DNA of 26,758 bases from the NCBI GenBank assembly GCA_902478365.1, contig CABSKX010000031.1:1-26758 (forward strand), written 5' to 3'. The notes below the pieces were generated by a model. The model saw only the letters and a list, made by a program, of their open reading frames with translations, did not search any database and was not told where the DNA came from. This document shows positions 1-6,034 of the stretch, piece by piece. Each line of letters starts with the position of its first letter. The first letter of the stretch is position 1. The stretch is from an uncultured Collinsella sp. GTDB taxonomy: Bacteria > Actinomycetota > Coriobacteriia > Coriobacteriales > Coriobacteriaceae. The position numbers and the translations under genes are program-made.

Positions 1-216
1 GAAAGCCAGGTTGATGCGGTTGGCACGGCCGATCTGGTGCGACTTGTAGTTCACGCCGTTGAGGGCACCTGCCGATACACCGTAGACAGCCGGAATCTCG
101 ACGCCAGCCTCCATGAGAACGTCGAGCACGCCCGCAGTAAACTGCCCGCGGAAGCTGCCGCCCTCCAAAACGAGCGCGACCTTGCCAGCGTTCTTTGCCT
201 TATCTTCTGCAGTCAT
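1..216 (-). CDS. Patatin-like phospholipase, N-terminal part (cut by window edge)
   Basis: Only the first 72 residues are present. They show the two hallmarks of the patatin family: a glycine-rich oxyanion-hole segment near residues 17-24 (LEGGSFRG) and the nucleophile elbow GVSAG near residue 48. Patatin-like enzymes are serine/aspartate lipid acyl hydrolases; the catalytic Asp lies outside the window. The ATG at 216 is preceded by a strong AGGAGGT about 5 bases upstream, so the start is secure. Substrate and cellular role cannot be told from this fragment. The region upstream (217-312) shows no obvious promoter, and beyond it lies the tandem hairpin array. Confidence 0.85.
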   Translation of the reverse strand, partial: MTAEDKAKNAGKVALVLEGGSFRGQFTAGVLDVLMEAGVEIPAVYGVSAGALNGVNYKSHQIGRANRINLAF

Positions 217-312
217 GTTGACCTCCTGCGATTGCGTTTTGGCTTTCTTCTACCCAGTTTTGGGATGGCGAGCGCGCGGGTTTTGGAGTTGAGGAGGGCG
301 GAGCGGTCGGCG

Positions 313-582
313 GGAAAGCGTGTCCCGTTCTCAGAGCAAATTCCGGGTCGTATTTTCCGCTGAGCCCGCCATCTGGAAAATGAATCCCATTCCGAGCTTA
401 GATTCCGGGATGCGCTTTCCGCTTGAGCTGCCATTGGGAAAGCATGTCCCACTCTACGGCGGGATTCCGGGTCGCAGTTTCCGCTTGAGGCGCCATCCGG
501 AAACTACGTCCCAGTCTGAGCGCGGATTCCGGGACGCGCTTTCCGCCTGGGCCGCCATTGGGAAAGCGCGTCCCACCCTGCG
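313..582. repeat. 62-bp tandem repeat array forming consecutive hairpins (4.35 copies)
   Basis: Units start at 313, 375, 437, 499 and 561 (partial), with an exact 62-bp period. Each unit begins with GGAAA...TCCC and carries GGG...TTTCC in its second half. The second-half arm of one unit pairs with the first arm of the next (345-358 with 375-388, 407-420 with 437-450, 469-482 with 499-512, 531-544 with 561-574), always with a 16-nt loop. The last stem is a perfect 14 bp. The bases differ between units but several pairs are kept. Short open frames run through the array on both strands, but they look like by-products of the repeat. Confidence 0.85.
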
Positions 583-590
583 TTGCCGTA

Positions 591-637
591 GCGTTTGCTT
601 AACGCCCGCGCCCTGCATAGAGTTCGATTCTCCGCGG
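591..637 (+). repeat. 47-bp direct repeat, copy 1, with T-arm-like core
   Basis: This segment matches 801-847 at 44 of 47 positions. Its 3' part, GAGTTCGATTCTCCGCG, is identical to the T-arm region of the tmRNA encoded just downstream, but lies on the opposite strand. It could be a remnant of a tmRNA end or an attachment-site relic; the shared T-loop consensus makes a weaker explanation possible. No integrase gene is nearby. Confidence 0.7.
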
Positions 638-800
638 GTAGAGATGACGTTGGCGCGGGGGCATTGTCGGCTGTCATCCGATCGACATCGCATCTGTTTT
701 GGGCTGAGGCATTGCGCGGAGAATCCGCGTATTTGCTTCGCAAATCCGCACCGGCTTCGGCCGCCTGCCGGCGTCCTCGCCCGCTCGCTACAAACGCTCC

Positions 801-847
801 GCGTTTGTTTAACGCTCGCGCCCTGCACAGAGTTCGATTCTCCGCGG
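801..847 (+). repeat. 47-bp direct repeat, copy 2, with T-arm-like core
   Basis: Second copy of the element at 591-637, 210 bp downstream and in the same orientation. It overlaps a small hairpin (ACAAACGC-TCC-GCGTTTGT, 790-808). The 163 bp between the copies contain further short hairpins (for example around TTTGCTTCGCAAA) but no convincing gene. Confidence 0.7.
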
Positions 848-861
848 TATCTATAAGTAAT

Positions 862-895
862 AAAAAAGCAGGTAGGTACGTTTACCTACCTGCTT
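862..895 (-). terminator. Intrinsic terminator of tmRNA
   Basis: A perfect 13-bp stem (AAGCAGGTAGGTA, loop CGTT) is followed on the minus strand by six Ts (862-867). It starts 8 nt past the CCA end of ssrA. Confidence 0.93.
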
Positions 896-903
896 GCAAC
901 TAT

Positions 904-1267
904 TGGTGGAGGCGCGGAGAATCGAACTCCGGTCCACGAAAGCCCCCTGATTGGCATCTCCAAGCTCAGTCGCTGGTTTAGTCTCGGACGCTTTGCGCGC
1001 AGCGACACGCTCGCGGCATCCCAACCGGTTCGGTCTTAGCCTGCGCCATACCGATTACGTGCGCAGGAGCATTCCCCTAAAATGACGTCGCGCCGGTGTC
1101 GGGGAAATCACCGGGTTGACGCGCCGCTATAAACTAAGCAGCGAGAGCCATAGGCTCAAAAGAAGAGTTGTTGTCAATTCAATTTGACGGTACCCCTGTT
1201 TAACGAGGCGAGGAGACCTCGGCTTGCTTCCTCTCTCAGAGCTATCGTGTCGAAACCAGTCGCCCCC
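904..1267 (-). ncRNA. ssrA: Transfer-messenger RNA (tmRNA, ssrA)
   Basis: tmRNA rescues stalled ribosomes and tags the unfinished protein for proteolysis. On the minus strand the 5' end GGGGGCG (1267-1261) pairs with CGCCTCC before the encoded ACCA at 904, giving a 7-bp acceptor stem with one G-U. The 5' domain continues with CTGGTTTCGACA and the 3' end carries the T-arm CGGAG-TTCGATT-CTCCG. The tag reading frame ends at 1134-1136 (TAG) and encodes DNNSSFEPMALAA, with the usual ALAA degron. An in-frame TGA two codons before the Asp codon limits where translation can resume. Several GC-rich stems between 940 and 1130 fit the pseudoknot domains. The length of 364 nt is normal. Confidence 0.95.
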
Positions 1268-1288
1268 GAATGTCGGGAAAGTCTGGAT

Positions 1289-1352
1289 GGTATCGGGCCT
1301 ACAAACACCCGATAACCGTCGACTTTTCAAGGAACATACGGGGCGAGCCCCG
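1289..1352 (-). other. Two short hairpins upstream of tmRNA
   Basis: 1289-1317 forms a 9-bp stem with one bulged A, and 1339-1352 is CGGGGC-GA-GCCCCG. Both lie between tmRNA and the gene starting at 1507. The first may sit in the tmRNA precursor leader removed by RNase P. I could not fix a convincing promoter; TTGAAA at 1330-1325 is a possible -35 but lacks a good -10. The rest of 1353-1506 shows only a possible TATATT -10 at 1465-1470 for the + strand gene. Confidence 0.45.
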
Positions 1353-1506
1353 CTTGTGATGAGTTATCTTACCACGTTCTGAAAGCAGGCAGCTGTTCTA
1401 TGCACGAGCTGTGAAGACCCCAATGTGCGCCGCACTTCGCACTTTTGCTACCGATCGCGTCACGTATATTTTCGCCAAGCAAAATTGACCCGTCGAAAGG
1501 ACCGTT

Positions 1507-1941
1507 ATGGATACCAAGCAGCAACTCGTCAATGCCCTCGCAGGCCTGGGCTCAACCATTACCGAAGCTATGGATGTCATCGAAGGCTTTGTCCCCTGCG
1601 GACATCCCGCCCTCACGGTTTCGAACGCCCTTGTTGCGCTGGACGCTGACGATGATGCAGCTCTCGCCCAGCAGCTTGAGACCGTCGAGGGCTTTATCGA
1701 CCACGTGAGTGAGAACCGCGGCGTGGCCGCCTACCACGGCATCGAGGTCGAGCTCGCGGGTCCCAAAGCCGATCTGTTCGCAGCAATCCGCGAGGTAGGC
1801 GCCCTTATGCAGACCGCAGGCGTCAAGAACACCCAGGTCAATGAGTGGGTCTACCGCAGTCTGGCAGCACTCGACAGCTCCGACGAAAAGGCAGCCGAGC
1901 AGCTCGCAGAAAGTCCCGCCATTAAGGCCGAGCTTTTGTAA
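1507..1941 (+). CDS. Hypothetical small acidic helical protein (144 aa)
   Basis: I do not recognise this family. The protein is alanine- and glutamate-rich, soluble and predicted mainly helical, with no signal peptide or membrane segment. It has one Cys-Gly-His-Pro near residue 31. The two halves each contain a stretch of the form ALxALDxxDxxAAxQL (near residues 41-55 and 119-134), which suggests an internal duplication. The ATG is preceded by GAAAGGA about 6 bases upstream. It is transcribed alone, divergent from tmRNA and convergent with the toxin gene at 2000. It could be a coriobacterial house protein of unknown role. Confidence 0.75.
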   Translation: MDTKQQLVNALAGLGSTITEAMDVIEGFVPCGHPALTVSNALVALDADDDAALAQQLETVEGFIDHVSENRGVAAYHGIEVELAGPKADLFAAIREVGALMQTAGVKNTQVNEWVYRSLAALDSSDEKAAEQLAESPAIKAELL

Positions 1942-1950
1942 ATAGCAGAC

Positions 1951-1987
1951 GCGGGCCCCTTGGCGCATCGTCGTCCAAGAGGCCCGC
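1951..1987. terminator. Hairpin between convergent genes
   Basis: GCGGGCC-C-CTTGG pairs with CCAAG-A-GGCCCGC around an 11-nt loop, 9 bp after the stop of the 1507 gene and 12 bp from the end of the PIN gene. The stem is strong but there is no T-run on either side, so terminator function for both genes is inferred from position. Confidence 0.6.
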
Positions 1988-1999
1988 AAACGGTTCGCG

Positions 2000-2515
2000 T
2001 CAACCGATAGCCGCGACGCCGCGTGCGGTCAAAGCCAGAATTGGCATCGTTTGGCGCGGGGTCTTTGCTGCAAGATCGGCATGTTCGAGCAGCTTACGAT
2101 CGTTGGTCACCAAGTAATCGACCTGTGCGCGCTTGCACGCGGCGAGCACCAAGTTGTCCTCGTAATCGCGATGGAGCGCTAAGTATTTGTCGGCCAGCCA
2201 AAGGTCCGACGCATCTGCGCCCACGGCCGTGGCGTTTTCGGTCATGTTCCGAACAAACGCCAACGCCGCATCGCCAATTGCACGGGCAGATGCCTCGTCG
2301 AGCGCTCCCCCGCTGGCAAGAACGCTGCGCTTCAGTTCGTGTTGGACAACGTACAGCACGTCCTTGGCGATATGCACCGGAAAGAACAGCAATGCCCCCG
2401 CCTCCGTCGCCTGCCCAATAAACGCGCGTGCGGCAAGCGACTCGGCATGGTCGGCGCAAAACGAATCGACCCATACGTTGGCATCCACCATTATTTTGAG
2501 GGGAGCCCCGCTCAC
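2000..2515 (-). CDS. PIN-domain toxin (predicted RNase), 171 aa
   Basis: A PIN-fold ribonuclease, the toxin half of a type II toxin-antitoxin pair. Residues 9-16 read MVDANVWV, giving the first catalytic Asp. Further acidic positions lie in HRDYEDNLVLAA and LVTNDRKL, in the expected PIN order. PIN toxins use Mg2+/Mn2+ to cut RNA, often tRNA or rRNA; the target is not readable here. I place the start at GTG 2515, which overlaps the antitoxin stop as GTGA and has AAGGGGA 8 bases upstream. The alternative ATG at 2491 has no ribosome-binding site. A long upstream frame without a start signal only shadows the antitoxin gene. Confidence 0.85.
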   Translation of the reverse strand: MSGAPLKIMVDANVWVDSFCADHAESLAARAFIGQATEAGALLFFPVHIAKDVLYVVQHELKRSVLASGGALDEASARAIGDAALAFVRNMTENATAVGADASDLWLADKYLALHRDYEDNLVLAACKRAQVDYLVTNDRKLLEHADLAAKTPRQTMPILALTARGVAAIG

Positions 2516-2865
2516 AGGATCATCCCCTTTTGGCGATAGCGCTCGTCCATGGCTTCGGAATAGATTGTGTCCCAACCGCGATCGTCGGATACAGGCGACG
2601 CAGCGATGCCCAAATCTGCATAAAGCCGGTCTGCCGCTGCCCACGACGCGGTGAACGGAGTATCGTGCGCGACGGTCTGTTGCCGGCCATCAACGGCAGA
2701 CAGCACTTCCTCACACTGCCCGCCACCCTGTGCGACCTTGGCCACGACCTTTTTGATGAGCTCGGGCAGTGAGGCGCCCGAAAGCCGCAACGCTTCCTCC
2801 GCATGGTCCTTGACCTGGCGATCCACGCGAACGTTCACCTGCGCCATGCCGCTAACAGCACCCAT
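2512..2865 (-). CDS. Ribbon-helix-helix antitoxin (RelB/DinJ-like), 117 aa
   Basis: The N-terminal part (about residues 7-45, MAQVNVRVDRQVKDHAEEAL...LPELIKKVV) has the ribbon-helix-helix pattern of RelB/DinJ antitoxins: a short beta strand followed by two helices. The C-terminal half is likely to wrap the PIN toxin. Start at ATG 2865 has GGTGAGG upstream; an in-frame ATG at 2847 would begin right at the fold but lacks a good ribosome-binding site. The gene comes first in the operon and overlaps the toxin by 4 bp, the usual arrangement for translational coupling. It probably represses its own promoter at 2896-2934. Confidence 0.82.
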   Translation of the reverse strand: MGAVSGMAQVNVRVDRQVKDHAEEALRLSGASLPELIKKVVAKVAQGGGQCEEVLSAVDGRQQTVAHDTPFTASWAAADRLYADLGIAASPVSDDRGWDTIYSEAMDERYRQKGMIL

Positions 2866-2895
2866 CTCAACCTCACCTTCGACTTTTGCTATCTA

Positions 2896-2934
2896 TGCTA
2901 GCACAACTATATATTTCTGCTAGCACATGGTCAA
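2896..2934 (-). promoter_or_regulatory. Toxin-antitoxin promoter with paired operator
   Basis: On the minus strand TTGACC (2934-2929) and TATAGT (2911-2906) are separated by exactly 17 bp. Two copies of TGCTAGCACA (2896-2905 and 2918-2927), 22 bp apart, each contain the palindrome GCTAGC and flank or overlap the -10. Two operators two helical turns apart fit cooperative binding by a ribbon-helix-helix dimer pair. Confidence 0.8.
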
Positions 2935-2938
2935 ACGC

Positions 2939-2984
2939 AAAAGGCCTGCATTCTGGCGGCTGCAACACCGCCCAAATGCAGGCC
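2939..2984 (-). terminator. Terminator of the metal ATPase operon
   Basis: GGCCTGCATT (2943-2952) pairs perfectly with AATGCAGGCC (2975-2984), with an inner GGCGG/CCGCC stem. A short T-run follows on the minus strand. It lies 20 bp after the ATPase stop, just before the toxin-antitoxin promoter. Confidence 0.75.
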
Positions 2985-3003
2985 AAAAACTTAAGTAAAA
3001 GCG

Positions 3004-5079
3004 CTAGCGCAGATATGCCTTTGCATTGCTCAGGCTGTAGGCGATCGTTGAGCCGTTGTGCAGCAGTGACGACGTCTGCGGAGTGATCATGCCGGTAATA
3101 CCCAATGCCAACAGCGCCGAGTTGGTGAGCATCACCTTGGAATACGAACTCGTCAGACGGTCGATAAGCCCCTGACTCATGCGGCGCAGGCGCACGATCG
3201 CGGCCAGATCCGTATCGGTCAGGATGATATCGGCGACCTCCTTGGCGATGTCGCTTCCGCCACCCATGGCCAGGCCCACGTCGGCCAAACCGAGCGCCGG
3301 TGAATCGTTGACGCCGTCGCCCACCATGGCAACGTGGCGCCCCTCACTCTTAATGCGCTCCACATACGCGTACTTGTCCTCGGGCAGTAGCTCGGCCTTA
3401 AACTCGTCGACACCTGCCTCGCGCGCGATGCGCTCGGCCGTGCGCTCCGAGTCGCCCGTGAGCATAACGACATGCCTGACGCCCAACGCGTGCAGGTCGG
3501 CGATGGCCTCGCGGACCCCGGGCTTAAGCGGGTCCTCGATACCGAGCACGCCCACAACGGTGCCGTCGACCGCCAGATACAGCGGCGACAGCCCCTGCAT
3601 TTGGGACTCGATTTGCTCCTTAATGTCGGACTCGAGCTGCGCGCTCTCATCCTCAAATACAAAGTGCGCGGAACCGATGATGGCGCGACGCCCTTCGATG
3701 GACGAAGCGATGCCGTGCGCCACGATGTACTCGACGGCGGCATGGCGCTCGCGGTGCTCGAGTCCGCGCTCACGTGCCGCATTTACCACGGCGCGCGCCA
3801 CCGGATGCGGGAAATGCTCCTCCAAGCAAGCAGAAAGGCGCAGAATCTCGTCCTCGCTCCAGCCATCGGTGGTGAGCACGCAAGCTAGGCGCGGCTGGGC
3901 CTCGGTGAGCGTGCCGGTCTTATCAAACACAATGGTGTCGGCCTTGGCAAACGACTCAAAGTACTTCGCGCCCTTGACCATGACGCCCATCTTGGCGGCA
4001 TCGCTCATAGCGGTCATGACGGCGACGGAACCCGTGAGCTTGAGTGCGCACGAGTAGTCGACCATCAGCGCCGCTGAGGTCTTGATGAGGCTGCGGGTGG
4101 TAAGCGCAACCAGGCCCGCGAGCAGGAAGTTCCACGGGACGATCTTGTTGGCAAGATCCTCCATATGCGACTGGCCCTCGGACTTGAGCGAGTCAGCCGT
4201 CTGCACGAGCGAGACGATTGAGCGGAGCTTGGTCTGAGCCGTGTTGGCGCGCACACGCACCAAGATGCTGCCATCTTCCACGACGGTGCCGGCGAACACG
4301 TCGTCGCCCACGCTGCGCTCGACGGCCAGCGGTTCGCCGGTCAGGGTCGCCTGGTTGACCATAGCGCTCCCCTGCTCGACAACACCGTCGATGCAAATGG
4401 ACATGCCGGTGCGCACGGCGACCAAATCGCCGGGTTCAAGCTCGGTGGCGGCAACGCTTACCTCGGTGTCACCGACCACTTTTTGCGCTTTATCGGGCAC
4501 GTCGAGCAGCGAGTTGATGAGCTCGTTTTCGCTCATGGCGCGGGTGTAGTCCTCGAGCAGCTCGCCCACGTTGAGCAGGAACATCGTCTGGCCCGCGGTG
4601 TCGACATCACGCTTGACGAACGAAATGCCGATGGCCGAAGCGTCGAGCACGGGAACAGTCAGGCGCGGCTGCGCCAGCTCATGAAGGGCAGCGCGCAAAA
4701 ATGCCATGTAACCGGCCACGACAAACACCGCGCGCAGCGGCGTGGGCAAGAACCAGCGACGTGCGTAATGGGCACCGACGAGTGTCGCCAGGTCCATAAC
4801 GAGTTTGTGCTTGCGCGGCTCGAGTTGCATCACGTAGCCCGACTTGGCATCGTCGATGGCACGAACGTCGAGCGCGCCTAGGGCATCGAGCACGCTCAAG
4901 CGGCGCGGCTCGTCGTACTCCAGCGCCATCTGGCCAATACGGCCGTAAACGCGCACCTTGTGCACGCCGTCGATGTCGCCGCTGAGCTTAAGAAGCGCAT
5001 CGAGATCGCCCTCTGGCACAGGACCCGCCAACTGAAGACGGGTCCTGCCGGGGATCTCGCTGATAATCGAGAATCTCAT
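3004..5079 (-). CDS. P1B-type heavy-metal transporting ATPase (691 aa)
   Basis: A membrane pump that moves a transition metal across the cell membrane using ATP. The catalytic phosphorylation motif DKTGT starts at residue 386; TGEP (actuator) is at 247-250, the nucleotide-domain HP motif (HFPHPVA) follows later, and MLTGD and GDGVNDSPAL (hinge) are present. Residues 1-70 resemble an HMA-like domain but have no CxxC. The membrane motif that normally reads CPC, SPC or TPC is DYSCALKL (341-348) here, a variant seen in P1B pumps of anaerobes whose metal is uncertain. It follows the 81-aa DUF6110-like gene by 18 bp and shares its promoter. The ribosome-binding site is weak, which suggests translational coupling. 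Direction (export) is inferred from the family. Confidence 0.9.
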   Translation of the reverse strand: MRFSIISEIPGRTRLQLAGPVPEGDLDALLKLSGDIDGVHKVRVYGRIGQMALEYDEPRRLSVLDALGALDVRAIDDAKSGYVMQLEPRKHKLVMDLATLVGAHYARRWFLPTPLRAVFVVAGYMAFLRAALHELAQPRLTVPVLDASAIGISFVKRDVDTAGQTMFLLNVGELLEDYTRAMSENELINSLLDVPDKAQKVVGDTEVSVAATELEPGDLVAVRTGMSICIDGVVEQGSAMVNQATLTGEPLAVERSVGDDVFAGTVVEDGSILVRVRANTAQTKLRSIVSLVQTADSLKSEGQSHMEDLANKIVPWNFLLAGLVALTTRSLIKTSAALMVDYSCALKLTGSVAVMTAMSDAAKMGVMVKGAKYFESFAKADTIVFDKTGTLTEAQPRLACVLTTDGWSEDEILRLSACLEEHFPHPVARAVVNAARERGLEHRERHAAVEYIVAHGIASSIEGRRAIIGSAHFVFEDESAQLESDIKEQIESQMQGLSPLYLAVDGTVVGVLGIEDPLKPGVREAIADLHALGVRHVVMLTGDSERTAERIAREAGVDEFKAELLPEDKYAYVERIKSEGRHVAMVGDGVNDSPALGLADVGLAMGGGSDIAKEVADIILTDTDLAAIVRLRRMSQGLIDRLTSSYSKVMLTNSALLALGITGMITPQTSSLLHNGSTIAYSLSNAKAYLR

Positions 5080-5097
5080 TGTTTATGCCTAGCAGTG

Positions 5098-5343
5098 CTA
5101 CTCGGATGCCTTGTCCGCAGCAGCCTCGCTCTGGGTGATGTAGGCAGCCTCGGCAACCATATCGTCAACCTCGGCCTTGGCCTGCTCGACCATGTCCTGG
5201 TAGCCGTTCTTGATGCGCATGCCGCACGCAATGCCCTGCACGCAGGCATTCTTTACCGGAGCGCTGGTGAGCAGCTTGATGCCAGCCGTACCAAGCAGAA
5301 AACCGCCACCGACAAGCAGGGTGTTAAACGTCGACTTCTTCAT
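5098..5343 (-). CDS. Small membrane protein, DUF6110-like (81 aa)
   Basis: The protein starts MKKSTFNTLLVGGG and has one N-terminal hydrophobic segment (about residues 7-25), two cysteines in KNACVQGIACGM, then a charged helical tail. This matches what I know of DUF6110 proteins, which often sit beside P1B ATPases with an SCALK motif; the family name is from memory. The ATG at 5343 has GGGAG about 7 bases upstream; an in-frame ATG at 5391 has none. It is first in the operon with the ATPase. A role as a metal chaperone or pump partner is a guess from context. Confidence 0.75.
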   Translation of the reverse strand: MKKSTFNTLLVGGGFLLGTAGIKLLTSAPVKNACVQGIACGMRIKNGYQDMVEQAKAEVDDMVAEAAYITQSEAAADKASE

Positions 5344-5427
5344 GTTGCTTCTCCCTTTTGCCGCATTGGGCGCGGCACGGTGCCTCAGCACTCGAGTAAA
5401 TAAGTTTGCTCGAGCACACTTTTGGAA

Positions 5428-5459
5428 AATAGTTTAGTTTATCTAACTATTAAGGTCAA
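5428..5459 (-). promoter_or_regulatory. Promoter with palindromic operator for the metal ATPase operon
   Basis: TTGACC (5459-5454) and TAAACT (5436-5431) are 17 bp apart on the minus strand. An inverted repeat AATAGTT-N10-AACTATT (5428-5451) covers the spacer and -10, so a bound repressor would block transcription. The core TTAG-N5-CTAA resembles sites of DtxR-type metal repressors, which would suit the pump; this is inference. Two CTCGAG palindromes (5391-5396 and 5409-5414) could form a leader hairpin. Confidence 0.65.
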
Positions 5460-5580
5460 CAACGGTTAACTTTCTAGAAATCTTATAGCTCGGACCAACC
5501 GACTTCCGACAATCCGCCCGCCGCGACGCACGTCTCCGGCATCCAAGAAAGACTCTCCCCTGGTCCAACGAAACGAGGTC

Positions 5581-5749
5581 TAATACTTTTCCGCGAAGTG
5601 AACGAGCAAAATCGGACCCCTGAAGCATCCGCATTTTTTAGTAACAAAACCGCAGGAAAAACTCGACAAAACCGCAGGAAACAGCGTCCAAAAAGTGTCG
5701 ATGCTTCAGGGGTCCAAATAAGGTCGTTCACTTCTCGGGAAAAGTATTA
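5581..5749. repeat. 169-bp inverted-repeat element (MITE-like)
   Basis: The ends 5581-5629 and 5700-5749 are about 50-bp inverted copies that differ at a few positions and begin TAATACTTTTCC. The 70-bp centre holds a 16-bp direct repeat ACAAAACCGCAGGAAA (5644-5659 and 5666-5681). There is no coding sequence of note and no clear target-site duplication. It could be a non-autonomous mobile element or a structured RNA. The flank 5461-5580 shows nothing recognisable. Confidence 0.7.
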
Positions 5750-5808
5750 AGCTTCGCTTTCCACAGCCCAGAAAATGTGACCAAGGGACCGTCTTTGCGC
5801 CACATCCA

Positions 5809-5840
5809 CAAAAAATGAGGGTGCCAACGGCACCCTCATT
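5809..5840 (-). terminator. Second intrinsic terminator downstream of gatB
   Basis: AATGAGGGTGCC-AAC-GGCACCCTCATT is a perfect 12-bp stem (5814-5840) followed on the minus strand by a T-run (5815-5809). It backs up the terminator at 5943-5967. Confidence 0.85.
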
Positions 5841-5890
5841 CACCAAATTCCATTCAGCTCCGCCTGACCCGAACGGCCGAGTCGTTGCGA

Positions 5891-6029
5891 AACCCAGGAG
5901 CCCCGGCAGGGCGGGTGCTTGCTCAAAATGAGTTCCGCACGCAAAAAAGGCCACTTAATGTGGCCTTCGTCTTGCGCAGGACTGTTCGAAATTTTGAGGA
6001 AGCACCCGCCCTGCCGGGGCTCTCGGGTT
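5891..6029. repeat. Long inverted repeat enclosing the gatB terminator
   Basis: Positions 5898-5920 and 6000-6022 are perfect 23-bp inverted copies. Pairing extends outward (AACCC with GGGTT) and inward (CTCAAAAT 5922-5929 with ATTTTGAG 5991-5998). A terminator hairpin sits at the centre. The whole could fold into one stem-loop of roughly 139 nt, beginning 5 bp after the gatB stop. Confidence 0.8.
5943..5967 (-). terminator. Intrinsic terminator of gatCAB
   Basis: AAGGCCAC-TTAAT-GTGGCCTT (5947-5967) is followed on the minus strand by a run of Ts (5948-5943). It lies about 70 bp past the gatB stop, inside the long inverted repeat. Confidence 0.85.
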
Positions 6030-6034
6030 CCCGC

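Noticed and set aside
313..582. CRISPR array
   Set aside because: The repeats are directly joined without variable spacers, and there are no cas genes.
320..981. Open frames across the 62-bp array and the tmRNA end
   Set aside because: They arise from the repeat sequence on both strands, have no ribosome-binding site and run into tmRNA.
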